The notes beneath the pieces are model-generated. The model was not told the DNA's origin. It saw only the letters and a program-made list of their open reading frames with translations, and ran no database searches. Both the position numbers and the translations under genes were made by a program. Shown here one piece after another: positions 41,997-53,947 of a DNA stretch of 64,000 nt. Origin of the DNA: Podarcis raffonei (Eukaryota; Chordata; Lepidosauria; Squamata; Lacertidae); NCBI RefSeq assembly GCF_027172205.1, contig NC_070619.1, positions 5,634,959-5,698,958 of the forward strand, written 5' to 3'. How positions within the stretch are numbered: the first letter of the stretch is position 1; each line of letters begins with the position of its first letter.

Positions 41997-42160
41997 GTTG
42001 GCGGATGGCGCCGGATTCTCCGCAGGCGCTTCAGAAGGGGCAGGGGGGAAAAAGAAAGGCCGGCAACAATGGCGGCGGCTCGGGTAGCCCTGTCTCGTTG
42101 GCAGGGGCCGAGCGGGCGGAAGAGGACGCTGACGTCAACAAGCTGCTTTTTATAGGAGCC
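41994..42160 (-). promoter_or_regulatory. EEF2: EEF2 core promoter, TOP-type start and 5'UTR
   Basis: On the minus strand a TATA box TATAAAAA (42154-42147) lies 30 nt before CTCTTCCG (starting at 42124), a 5' terminal oligopyrimidine start like that of human EEF2. A perfect CRE, TGACGTCA (42130-42137), sits between TATA and start. The 5'UTR of about 128 nt is GC-rich and ends CCGCCAACATGG, a good Kozak context, with the first intron beginning directly after the ATG. TOP mRNAs are controlled through mTOR and LARP1. Confidence 0.85.
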
Positions 42161-42560
42161 GGCAAGGGGCGGGCCGTGGCTCGTAAGGAAAGGAGGAGGG
42201 GCCTGGGGAAGGAATCCGGAACACGGCCGCTCTAGCCCCTTCGACGCAGCTCTTTGATCCTAGAGGCGGGAAAAAAAGAGGACGGAAGGAATGTTTGGAT
42301 GGTTCTCGCGCTTGCGCAGTGAGAACTTTTTGATCAGTGCGGAAGTGAGCGGGCACGTGGGTACGGTGCCTGATTGCAAAGGGGAGGCGATGAAGAAACT
42401 GCTATATTTTTTATTTATGGTAATAAAGGAATCATATTAGCACTGATTTTTATTTTGATTTCTGTGTGGTTATTGTATCCCATTCGCAGGCATTTTATAT
42501 TTTAAAAATAATAATGCTCATTTGTACCTATTTTCATTATTTTTTTAAAACCTCTATTTA

Positions 42561-43530
42561 ACCTAGACAGCGTCTTAAAAAGCAGAGACATCACCTTGCC
42601 AACAAAGGTTCGTATAATTAAAGCTATGGTTTTCCCAGTAGTCATGTATGGAAGTGAGAGCTGGACCATAAAGAAGGCTGATCGCCAAAGAATTGATGCT
42701 TTTGAATTCTGGTGCTGGAGGAGACTCTGGAGAGTCCCATGGACTGCAAGAAGATCAAACCTCTCCATTCTGAAGGAAATCAGCCCTGAGCGCTCACTGG
42801 AAGGACAGATCCTGAAGCTGAGGCTCCAAGACTTTGGCCACCTCATGAGAAGAGAAGACTCCCTGCAAAAAAACCCAGCTGTTGGGAAAGATGGAGGGCA
42901 CAAGGAGAAGAGGACGACAGAGGATGAGATCTTAGAATCATAGAGTTGGAAGAGACCACAAGGGCCATCGAGTCCAACCCCCTGCCAAGCAGGAAACACC
43001 ATCAGAGCACTCCTGACATATGGTTGTCAAGCCTCTGCTTAAAGACCTCCAGAGAAGGAGACTCCACCACACTCCTTGGCAGCAAATTCCACTGTCGAAC
43101 AGCTCTTACTCTCAGGAAGTTCTTCCTAATGTTTAGGTGGAATCTTCTTTCCTGCAGTTTGGATCCATTGCTCCGTGTCCGCTTCTCTGGAGCAGCAGAA
43201 AACAACCTTTCTCCCTCCTCTATGTGACATCCTTTTATATATTTGAACATGGCTATCATATCACCCCTTAGCCTCCTCTTCTCCAGGCTAAACATGTCCA
43301 GCTCCCTTAGCCGTTCCTCATAAGGCATCGTTTCCAGGCCTTGACCATTTTGGTTGCCCTCCTCTGGACACGTTCCAGTTTGTCAGTTTGTCAGATGGTT
43401 GGACAGTGTTCTCGAAGCTACCAGCATGAGTTTGACCCAACTGCGGGAGGCAGTGGAAGACAGGAGTGCCTGGCGTGCTCTGGTCCATGGGATCACCAAG
43501 AGTCAGACACGACTAAACGACTAAATAACA
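42561..43530 (+). mobile_element. BovB LINE 3' part split by a CR1
   Basis: BovB runs 42561-42930 (SRDITLPTKV to ...KKRTTEDE) and resumes at 43396-43530 (AGATGGTTGGACAGTGTTCT to GTCAGACACGACTAAACGAC). The interruption is a CR1 3' end on the minus strand. It lies about 430 bp upstream of the EEF2 transcription start. Confidence 0.93.
42931..43395 (-). mobile_element. CR1 LINE 3' end
   Basis: Minus-strand frame [20 protein letters not shown] to SPSLEVFKQRLDNHMSGVL. It ends in AGAATCATAGAGTTGG in the plus direction and is inserted within BovB. Confidence 0.95.
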
Positions 43531-44047
43531 ACAACAATTTTTTGCGTGTCATTTGACTTGCCTTTTGCAGCCAAATTGTTGACCATCACCTAGAGAGGAC
43601 TAGCTCTAGACCACGTTAAAAGCTTACGCGGCAATAAAATTTGTTAGCTGACCACAAGACATTTTTTCACACGGCTGTTCCTTGGGGAAATCACTGCACT
43701 GTAACGCCAACAACCCCCAACTACTGATCATGCTGTTTGGGGCTGATGTGTGCTGGGTACTGGACTCCCAATTCCTGCCTTATGGCTTGTGGGGGGGGGC
43801 AATTAAGGGGCCAATTCACCTGGGCCCCCCAGCTCCAAAGGGGCCTCAAACTTAAGACACGCTTTAACATTACTTTTTGGCATTTGATCGGTTTTGCAGA
43901 TTGCTTTTCAGATTTGGCGAAAGACGCAATTATTTTGTTAACGGATATAGACCTTGTCATATCAAACAAGTTTTAAATGTTCCTAAAAATACATGGGTTA
44001 CGATGGCACAAGGTTAGAGTTTTATTAGCGTGTCATCTCAAGCCAGT
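43531..44047. other. No feature recognised
   Basis: Intergenic sequence between BovB and L2. I see no gene or repeat ends. Confidence 0.45.
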
Positions 44048-44735
44048 TGATAATAATAATTTATTATTTATATCCAGCCCATCTGGCTGGGTTTCCCCAG
44101 CCACCCTGATTAGCTCCCAACAGATTATTAAAAACACAATAAAACACCAAACATTAAAAACTTCCCTAAACAGGGCTGCCTTCAGATGTCTTCTAAAAGT
44201 CAAATAGTTGTTTATTTACTTGACATCTGATGGGTGTTCCACAGGGTGGGCGCCACTACTGAGAAGGCCCTCTGCCTGGTTACCTGTAACCTCACTTCTC
44301 GCAGGGAGGGAACCGCCAAAAGGCCCTCAGAGCTAGACCTCCGTGTCCAGGCTGAACAATGGGGGTGGAGACGCTCCTTCAGGTATACTGGGCTGAGGCC
44401 GTTTAGGGCTTTAAAGGTCAACACCAACACTTTGAATTGTGCTTGGAAATGTACTGGGAGCCAATGAAAGTCTTTTACAACCGGTGTTATATGGTCTTGG
44501 CGGCCACTCCCAGTCACCAGTTTAGCTGCCGCATTCTGGATTACTTGTCGTTTCCAGGTCACCTTCAAAGGTAGCCCCACGTAAGCGCATTGCAGTAGTC
44601 CAAGCGGGATAACCAGAGCATGCACCACTCTGGGGAGACAGTTTGCGGGCAGGTAAGGTCTCATCCTGCGTACCAGATGGAGTTGGTAGACAGCTGCCCT
44701 GGACACAGAATTGACCTGTGCCTCCATGGACAGCT
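44048..44735 (-). mobile_element. L2 LINE 3' part
   Basis: Reverse copy of 690 bp; the 171-codon frame 44212-44727 gives EAQVNSVSRAAVYQLHLVRR to SFSVVAPTLWN-like sequence. The 3' end is CCCATCTGGCTGGGTTTCCC. Confidence 0.93.
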
Positions 44736-45275
44736 ATGATAAACAAACATCTCAAGAGTTTTATTTTTGTGTGTGCCTTTTGTCTGCATGTCGTCATCTA
44801 TAATTATGACTAAGGGCCTTTACAGCTAAGGTGAGCTCTCCGAGAGGGGCTGCTGGAGCTGGACCAACCACCTCTCCATAGCTGCTGCGCCATTTATTTA
44901 AGCAAGGATAGAGAAACCTGTTCAGCCAAACTCCACACAGGAGAACCCTCCCCGGCACACATGAAAGTACGAGCATGACTGGGGATTGCAAGAGGTTGCA
45001 GAAACAGGGAAAAGGCAAATGGAACAATTTCAAAATTCAAGCTGAACTCATCCCAAAGGCAAACAGAGACTCTCAGATCAAAGGAAATCTGATGCTCCAG
45101 CCACCATGAGTAGATCAGATGTGGGGACCCTTTGGCCCTCTAAATGTTACTGAACTACAACTCCCTATCAGCCACAGCAAGCATGGCCAACTGCCATGGA
45201 TGGTGGGGCTTGTAGTTCATCAGCATCTGGAGAATCAAAGGTTCCTCAGACCAGCTTGAGACATAGGAAGCTGTC

Positions 45276-45560
45276 TTAAGATCATAGAATTGTAGAGTTG
45301 GAGGGGACTCTGAGGGTCATCTAATCCAACCCCCTGCAAATGCAGGGATCTCAGCTAAAGCATCCATGACAGATGCCCATCCAACCTCTACTTAAAAACC
45401 TCCAAAGAAGGAGAATCACCAGCTCTCGATGGAGACAGTTCCACTGTCAAACAGCTCTTACTGTCAGAAAGTTCTTCCTGATGTTGAGTCGGAATCTCCT
45501 TTCTTATAACTTGAAGCCAGTGGTTCGGGTCCTAGTGTCTGGGGCAGGAGAAAACCAGCT
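45276..45560 (-). mobile_element. CR1 LINE 3' end
   Basis: ATCATAGAATTGTAGAGTTG, then CCAACCCCCTGCAAATGCAG and ACAGCTCTTACTGTCAGAAA, in CR1 order and reverse orientation. Confidence 0.85.
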
Positions 45561-45827
45561 TATACTAAGTCTGCCAGATGTGGCCGTACCACAGCCTCCA
45601 TCATTCCTGACCGCTGGGCCATGTTTCCTAGGGTTGACAGAAGTTGTATAGTTCAGCATTATCTGAACATGGAGTCAATAAACTAGGGACAGGGGCTGTA
45701 TCTATCTCAAAGTACCGCCAGATCAAAGAATCAAAGGGGAAGGGGCAGGTTAGGAGACACACACATACACCCCATTTATCGTTCTGAGGCAGCTGTTTGG
45801 CTTTTTGTTCACAACAGTACTCTAGAA

Positions 45828-46196
45828 CAGGGGTCAGCAAACTTACCGCGCCTCAGGCCGGTGTCTCCAGCGCCAATCGCGCGGTGGGCCAGAGGAGTGC
45901 GTGCCCATACGCTATTTTCAGAGCACTTCCGGGTCGGAGCAGCACAAGAAATAGCTTGTGGGCATGTGCATGGGCCTCCTCCGACCAGGATGTGCACTGG
46001 AAATAACGCTTCTGCATGCGGAAGTAACGCTTGTGCATGCGCACAAGCTATTTCAGTGCTCCTCCGACCTGGAAGTGGGCAGCTGCGCAGTGCAGCGCCA
46101 GTAAGAGTGGATGGCGGCAGCGGGCGTCGCCACGGACCGGATAAACGAGTCCCTCGGGCCTTATCCAGCCCGCGGACCTTAGTTTGGGGACCCCTG
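45828..46196. mobile_element. hAT-like non-autonomous element, complete
   Basis: Termini CAGGGGTCAGCAAACTTA and TTTGGGGACCCCTG, with the 8-bp duplication CTCTAGAA on both sides. The interior is GC-rich with repeated GCGCACAAGC-like blocks. Confidence 0.85.
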
Positions 46197-46274
46197 CTCT
46201 AGAACTAGTTTTGTTCCTGCAAGACAATTCTTACCCATGTTCTTCAGAAATAAACCAACAGCTCTAAATCAACC

Positions 46275-46537
46275 ACCGTATTTTTCGTTCTATAAGACGC
46301 ACCAGACCACAAGACGCACCTAGTTTTTGGAGGAGGAAAACAAGAAGAATAAAAATATTCTGAATCTCAGAAGCCAGAACAGCAAGAGGGATCGCTGCGC
46401 AGTGAAAGCAGCGATCCCTCTTGCTGTTCTGGCTTCTGGGATAGCTGCGGAGCCTGCATTCGTTCCATAAGACGCACACACATTTCCCCTTACTTTTTAG
46501 GAGGGAAAAGTGAGTCTTATAGAGCAAAAAATACGGT
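46275..46537. mobile_element. MITE with TACCGTATTTTT-type ends
   Basis: ACCGTATTTTTCGTTCTATA and ATAGAGCAAAAAATACGGT termini, with an internal palindrome GCCAGAACAGCAAGAGGGAT. Inverted relative to the copy at 23816. Confidence 0.82.
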
Positions 46538-46739
46538 AAATCTAAATCAATGCTAAACAGAACACACATGTTCAGGAGGAGGATACCAGAAGGTGGGGTT
46601 CAGGCAACCAAAGACTCATCCTGCTGCGAGGCCTTCCAAACCATTGGGTTGTCCACTGCTGGAAACAGGACACTGGGCTAAGACGGAGCTTTGAGCCGAC
46701 CCATCGCAACAACGTCAGGCATAAGTGAAAGCAGGTTAA

Positions 46740-46835
46740 AGTGAAATCTTTCAATTCATTTTATTTAACAAACACTATACTTTTGAATTCTGAAGAATGT
46801 GTATTGAAGGAAAGAAAAAATAATAATTTCTTTTC

Positions 46836-46873
<38 letters not shown>

Positions 46874-47206
46874 AACAGAAAAAGGAGGGGAGGGGGGACC
46901 AGGACAGGGATGTTAAGCAAAAACATATGTACAGAATGGAAATCAGGAAGGAAGGAAGGAAGGATGCGAAGTCTCAATGGACAGTGTCTGGGATGGGGAT
47001 GGGGAGCCAAAAAAGTTTAAGCACACAAATTATAATCCTGAGGGAGAGGAGTGGGACGAACTACTGAGTGGCTGAGGAGGCAAGCGACCATCATCTGGAC
47101 AAGGAAAGACCTTTGCAAACCCTCAGTGGATCTGGAGGTCTCGTGTGTGCGCGTTTTAAAAACTGCAAACGTATTGCTTCAGTTTGAGATGTTTGACCGG
47201 GTGCGG

Positions 47207-47247
<41 letters not shown>

Positions 47248-48184
47248 TAATATGGGCGGGGAGCGGGGGGGGGAGTGTAAGAGCCAGGAAGTTTGGATGA
47301 CTTGCCACACCTCCCTTCCTGCAGCCATCTTTTCTCCACATCGGCTTCCAAGGGACTGGGGCAGGGCTTCGCCCCCGCCGAGTGCTGTTTATCCCAGGGG
47401 TTCTTCAAGAGCCCTTCACCAGGCATGGAGGCCATCAGTGGGGTGGGATGTTCAGGGGGGGAGAAAAGCCGCCGACAAGAACTACTTGCCACGACCCAGC
47501 TGAACTCCTAAGCGCTTTGCTTCTCCTTGAGTGAGGTCCTACACAGCAACCGTTTAGGTCTGGGGGCTTCTATAAAATACACTTGAACTGGCTTTTCTTT
47601 AAAACACCCTGGAGAGGGCTTTCTTTCCCCCACGCCACGCGCAGCCTGGAAAAGGGGGACAAGAGATGCACTCTCAGCCTGGAGTCAAGGAGTTGCCATT
47701 TCTCTGTTTGGCAACACCTCCCGGGAGCACAGTCCTTTGGAAGAGGTATTGCTCTTTTTTTTGAAAACGCAACGCTCAAGAAAAGCACCACTGGTCTGGT
47801 TTTTTTAAAAAAAGGATGACGGTGCTGTTCCCTCCAGCTTCATGGGAGAGAGCAGAAGGTGGAGGTGCCTTGAGCACACATCATGGTTTGGTTTTGTTTT
47901 TCTGGGGGGGGGGGACAGCAAAAGCACCCCGCGTTCCAGGTTTGCTGGACTGGCGGACGGACAACAGGTGGGAATGGCAGGAAGGGGGGGAAGGGGGGGC
48001 AAAGGAAACAGGACAACTCCCCCGACCCACCAAAATAAAATGCGAGGCCAATTCAGTTTTCAGTGTGTGCAATAAAAGCCCACCTTGCACAGTCTTGGCC
48101 TAGTGTAAACACATGAAACCAACAGACACACTTTTCCTTGGTCATCTGCATGGGGTTACTAGTCGTGCACCAGCTCCTGGGCAG

Positions 48185-48233
<49 letters not shown>

Positions 48234-49792
48234 TATGAGGGGCGAGCATTTCCTCGCTTGCCAGCAATGAAAGTCAAGAGCAGACGTAGGCAAGCGATCC
48301 GAGGCCAGGCAGAGCAGAAGGGGGCAATATTTAAAAAGGAGTTCACAGATACACGAGGGCGTGCGCTTTGGGGGAACAGAGGGGGAGACGTATCAAAGCA
48401 GCTGGAAGTCCATAGGCAATTTTTAAAAAGACAACAGTCACCTGCATGCTGTCCACCACCATGACTGAGCTACACCTGAATTTCTGTTTGTTTGTCTTAA
48501 AACCGAGGTAGTTGGGTAGAAACAATAATAAAAATAATAATAATAAAAAGTTCCTCCACCTGGTATTTCTGTTTTGGAAAGGGCCATTGTGCCCCCCCCA
48601 AACCCGCCGGCCCGTCCACTCCTAGCCCACCCCCGCCCCCTGGCAAAAAAAGCTGTTTTGTTCCCCAAAACACCCGACTCAAGCTAAAGCCCTGGTGAGA
48701 TTAAAGAGGGTGGGACGGGGAGACACACAGCCCTTTTCGCCTTCCAAAACACACCAAGTTATTGCACTTCAAAAGAAAGGGAAGAAAAGACGACAGGTTT
48801 GTGGTTCAAGCCCATTCCGCATTCCGACCCCTCCCCACCTCCCACCTCCCCAATGGCTTTGTTCAACTTAAAAAAAGGGGGCGTGGGGAGTAACAGGGAA
48901 TCAGTATGTAAGAATTCTACATTATTTTCGGGAGAAGCTAAAAAGAGTTCTTTACATGAGGTTCTCTCCCAAGAATGCTCCAAGGAACTCTAAACCATCT
49001 TGGTTTCAAAGTCGAGGTCCATCTTGCACCGGCTCCCCTCCCAAAGCCCTTTCCTGACATGCCCATGGGACGGGGGGCAGTGGAGGGGGGGACCAGGGAA
49101 ACCTGCTGGTTCTAGGAGCCTCCGGGCATCGAAGGGCAACACACAGCACTCCCTTAAAACGTCCAGCGAGGGGTCTCGCACGTGTCAGAGAAAGGGAAAG
49201 AGAGAGAGAGAGATTGAGGAGGAGTCAGGAATGGCTGTCGAACAAGGCAAGACCAAAGAGACACATGCCGCTTTTGGGAGGCCCAGAAGAGTTCAGGTTG
49301 CCCGCCGGCGCTCAGACATGCTCCGAGCAGCTGGCACCAGGTCATCCAAGAAGCAACGGGGGCAGAGAGGAGAGCCGGGGGTCGGGGGCGCGAGGAAGGA
49401 GAGGAGAGCCAGTGGCCAATTCCCGACACGACTCCTCCATGCAAGAGAGGTGTGTGCCGTCCCGGCCCTGCTTCTCGCGGCGGTGCAAGATGAGCTGGCA
49501 AAAGACCCCAGAAAGAGGATGGCTCGCCGGGCGGCGTCTTCCAGCCACGCAGGAGCTCCGCCAACGTCGCCGCCACACCCTCGCCCCTGGCAGGCCTTCT
49601 TAATTTTTTTCTTTTCTTTCTTTCTTTTTTTTTTTAAAAAATTAACTTGGAACTGGGAAGTCACAAGGGGCAGCTTTGCAAGAGGGCGAGATGGAGAGGG
49701 GGAAGGGAGAGAAAGCCCCTCTTCCCACGTCTGAATAAGCACCAAGGTATTCAAGCTTTTCCCACGCGGAGGACTCGGAGCGCCCCCTGCAG
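46740..49792 (-). other. PIAS4: Probable PIAS4 3'UTR
   Basis: Three kilobases after the PIAS4 stop with no interspersed repeats except microsatellites: (AC)n 46842-46870, (TA)n 47212-47245, (GT)n 48188-48231. A minus-strand AATAAA (about 46759-46764) lies just before the next MITE. The lack of SINEs, unlike everywhere else in the window, supports a selected transcript region, but the 3' end is inferred. Confidence 0.55.
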
Positions 49793-52700
49793 TCAGCAGG
49801 CGGATGCCAAGCCGTTCTTGTATAGGCGGGGCAGTTTCCTTTTGGGTCCGCCGTCGTCGTCCTCCTCTTCGTCGTCGTCGTCCTCTTCCTCGGAGGACGA
49901 GCTGTCCAGCGTCAAGTCCACCACATCGGCGGGGACCTTGCCGTTCTCCACGCTGGGGGCGGGAGGCGGCACACCGTTGGCCTCCGAAGTGCCACCTGGA
50001 AGCAGGGGGAAGGAGAGCCAGGGGGAAATAACATGCATTATTAGTAGTAGTAGTATTATGTTAAGAATTATCATCATCATCATCTTTCTAAAATAGGTAC
50101 ATCTATTATGTACAGTGGTACCTCTGGGACGCAGGTGGCGCTGTGGGTAAAAGCCTCAGCGCCTAGGGCTTGCCGATCGAAAGGTCGGCGGTTCGAATCC
50201 CCGCGGCGGGGTGCGCTCCCGTTGCTCGGTCCCAGCGCCTGCCAACCTAGCAGTTCGAAAGCACCCCCAGGTGCAAGTAGATAAATAGGGACCGCTTACT
50301 GGCGGGAAGGTAAACGGCGTTTCCGTGTGCGGCACTGCCTCGCCAGATGCAGCGATGTCACGCTGGCCACGTGACCCGGAAGTGTCTCCGGACAGCGCTG
50401 GCCCCTGGCCTCTTAAGTGAGATGGGCGCACAACCCCAGAGTCTGTCAAGACTGGCCCGTACGGGCAGGGGTACCTTTACCTTTACCTTACCTCTGGTTG
50501 CGGAACGGGATCTGTTACATAGGCCCGTTCGCAACATGAAAAGAGTGCAAACTGAAGCGTTGTATCTGCACAGGTGCACGGCGCAATTTGGAGCTTGTGC
50601 GCATGTGCAAAGCGCGATTTAGCGCTTGTGGGGGGCCAGACTATATTTTGAGGGAGGGGGGGAAATGAACGAATTCCTATACCCCACAACTAACCCAGAG
50701 ATGCATTTTAAATAAAAGCACACATCTACTCATGTAAAAACACCAGGCAGGCCCCACAAATAACCCAGAGATGCATTTTAAATAAATGGAGACATTTTAC
50801 TCATGTAAAAACACACTGATTCCTGGACCATTTGTGGGCCGGATTTAGAAGGCGACTGGGCCGGATCTGGCCCCCGGGCCTTAGCTTGCCTACCCATGGT
50901 CAAGTCCTTCAGTGGGTCTACTCTGATCAGGCAGGAGTAACGTTGGGTGCAGCTGAAACTTTCAAAGCTCTGCGGCACCAGGGTTACTGGCCCTTTGGTC
51001 CCCGTTTAGGAAGGAAACACAGCAGTGACCAGCAAATATTTTTAGACTCACCTGTGGACCCGCCCACAACTAAAATTGGACACTGGGGGCTGTAGCTCCT
51101 CTCCTTCTCTGCTTTGATAGGGCACCAAGAGCCATCCACCAAGTATTCAATCTCGTCGGCATCTTCGCATTCCGTCAAGATCTTCGATAAGAGCCTGTGG
51201 GGGAAGAGCCAGCACAGCTGCCGATTTAATTCTGAGATGTGTCAAGCATGCACTTTCAGAGTTAACGCTAAATACAATACTTCAGGTAAATGAAGCCATG
51301 AAAATTTGCCTTGCCTACCCATGTACTAGGGACGTGGGTGGCGCTGTGGGTTAAACCACAGAGCCTAGGACTTGCCGATCAGCAGCTCGGCGGTTCGAAT
51401 CCCTGCGACGGGGTGAGCTCCCGTTGCTCGGTCCCTGCTCCTGCCAACCTAGCAGTTCGAAAGCACATCGAAGTACAAGCAGATAAATAGGTACCGCTCT
51501 GGCGGGAAGGTAAACGGCATTTCCGTGCGCTGCTCTGGTTCGCCAGAAGCGGCTTAGTCCTGCTGGCCACATGACCCGGAAGCTGTACGCTGGCTCCCTC
51601 GGCCAATAAAGCGAGATGAGCGCCGCAACCCCAGAGTCGGTCACGACTGGACCTAATGGTCAGGGGTCCCTTTACCATTTTACCCATGTACTATGTGAAA
51701 CCAAAGGGGCACATTGGTTGCCGAATGTGAAATATATGCCAGATGTGAAATATCTCTAATGTAATATAAATATACGCACACACATATGAGGATGATTAGC
51801 TTTATCATGATGTTTTTAAATGAAAGTCACTTGGAGATCTTGTTAGAAAGTGACATATCAGTATCCTAATTCCTCACACAAGGCTTTGCCTCTCTTTAAA
51901 GCCCAGAGATGGAAAGAAGACAAAAGTCCCTACCAGGGAAGAATGGCAAACTAAGCTGTTGGTCTATGCCGAAATGGCAAAACTTGACGAGGAAGCTCAG
52001 GAACCAAGAAGACCAAAACTTCAATAAAGAATGGGGGGAAATTATAATTTACTTGAGAGACCACTGTAAGCAAATTAAAACATTAGCAGGCTTGCACTTG
52101 CAATGTAGAAGATATTATGGATCAACTGGAGAGACATAAAATTTGGATGGTGAAATAATACACAGTTGAAAAGGTTTATAATAGGACCCATGGAGGGGAA
52201 AGGTGGGAAGTCTAGAGATTCGGAGAAGTCTCCAAATACGGATATATATTTTGTATTGTTATAACTCTGAAGTTGTAACCCTGAAGGAGCGTCTCCAACC
52301 CCATCGTTCTGCCCGGACACTGAGGTCCAGTGCCGAGGGCCTTCTGGCAGTTCCATCGCAGCGAGAAGCCAAGTTACAGGGAAACAGGCAGAGGGCCTTC
52401 TCGGTGGTGGCGCCCGCCCTGTGGAACACCCTCCCACCAGATGTCAAAGAGAAAAACAACTACCAGATTTTTAGAAGACATCCGAAGGCAGCCCTGTTTA
52501 GGGAAGCTTTTAATGTTTAATAGGTTACTATATTTTAATAATATTTTAATAAGGGACGCGGGTGGCGCTGTGGGTTAAAGCCTCAGCGCCTAGGACTTGC
52601 CGATCAAAAGGTCGGCGGTTCGAATCCCCGCGGCGGGGTGCGCTCCCGTTGCTCGGTCCCAGCGCCTGCCAACCTAGCAGTTCGAAAGCACCCCCGGGTG

Positions 52701-53900
52701 CAAGTAGATAAATAGGGACCGCTTACTAGCGGGAAGGTAAACGGCGTTCCGTGTGCTGCGCTGGCTCGCCAGATGCAGCTTTGTCACGCTGGCCACGTGA
52801 CCCGGAAGTGTCTTTGGACAGCGCTGACCCCCCGGCCTATAGAGTGAGATGGGCGCACAACCCTAGAGTCTGGCAAGACTGGCCCGTACGGGCAGGGGTA
52901 CCTTTACCTTTTAATATTCCGTTGGAAGCTGCCCAGAGTGGCTGGAGAAACCCAGCCAGATGGGCGGGGTATAAATAATAATAATAATAAGTATTATTAT
53001 ACTTCGTTTAGCCAGGAGGAGAGAAGACCGAGAGTTGAAGTGAGATCCATCTTCAAAGATCTGCATGGTGGCTGCATGGAAGATGGAGCAAGCTGGCTTG
53101 CTTGCTTGTCTGCTGCTGTTCCAGGGGCCAGGAACCAGACCAACGGATTCAAAGGACGAGAGATGAGATTCAGACAAAACACCAGAAAGAACTTTCGAAG
53201 AGGAAGAGCTGTCTGACGGTGGAGTCCCTCAGAAGGCGGTGGCCTCTCCTTCCTTGGAGGTTTTCGAACAGATGGCCGTCCATCAGGCAATTCTTCCATT
53301 ATGTTCCCTGAATTGCAGGGGGTTGGACCAGGTGACCCAACTCTGCGGTTCTGTTATTCTAAGGCAGGCCTCAAGACCATAGCTGTCAACCATCCTTTAT
53401 TTGGCAGGAAAGTCCCTTATTCCAGCGCTGTGTCCCGCTGCTGTCCCTTATTGATGATGTCCCTTAAATTTCCCGGGTTTCAAAGAAAGCAGCTCCTCTT
53501 CCTCCCTCCCTCCCTGCCGGCCAGGGAGGAGGGAGGCTCCAACTGTGTTGCTTGGCTGCGTTGCTCACCCAATAAGGAGTCTAAGAACGACTGGGGGGGT
53601 GGAGCTTGCATGCCTTGTGCCAGTTACATCAGCCACGTTGCCTGGGGACTCGCCTTTGCTCAGCGCTTCCCAGCGGAGAGTGACAGTGGTTTTCCTTGCT
53701 GCGTCCCCTTTGCCGGGTTGCTGCGCTGTGGGAACCACCGCTTGAGGCTTCGTTTGGCTGCTGGCTGGGCTTTCTGCCTTTGGCTCGGAGGGGCTCGGAA
53801 GTTGAACATACCTGTGCTTGGAAAATCCCTTATTTTGGCTGCCGATCCCTTATTTTTGAGGCTGCTGGTCCCTTATTTTCAAATCTGTAAGTTGACAGTT

Positions 53901-53947
<47 letters not shown>

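Noticed and set aside
47051-49754. Several long ORFs on both strands
   Set aside because: They overlap microsatellites and biased sequence, have no splice context, and fall in the probable PIAS4 3'UTR.
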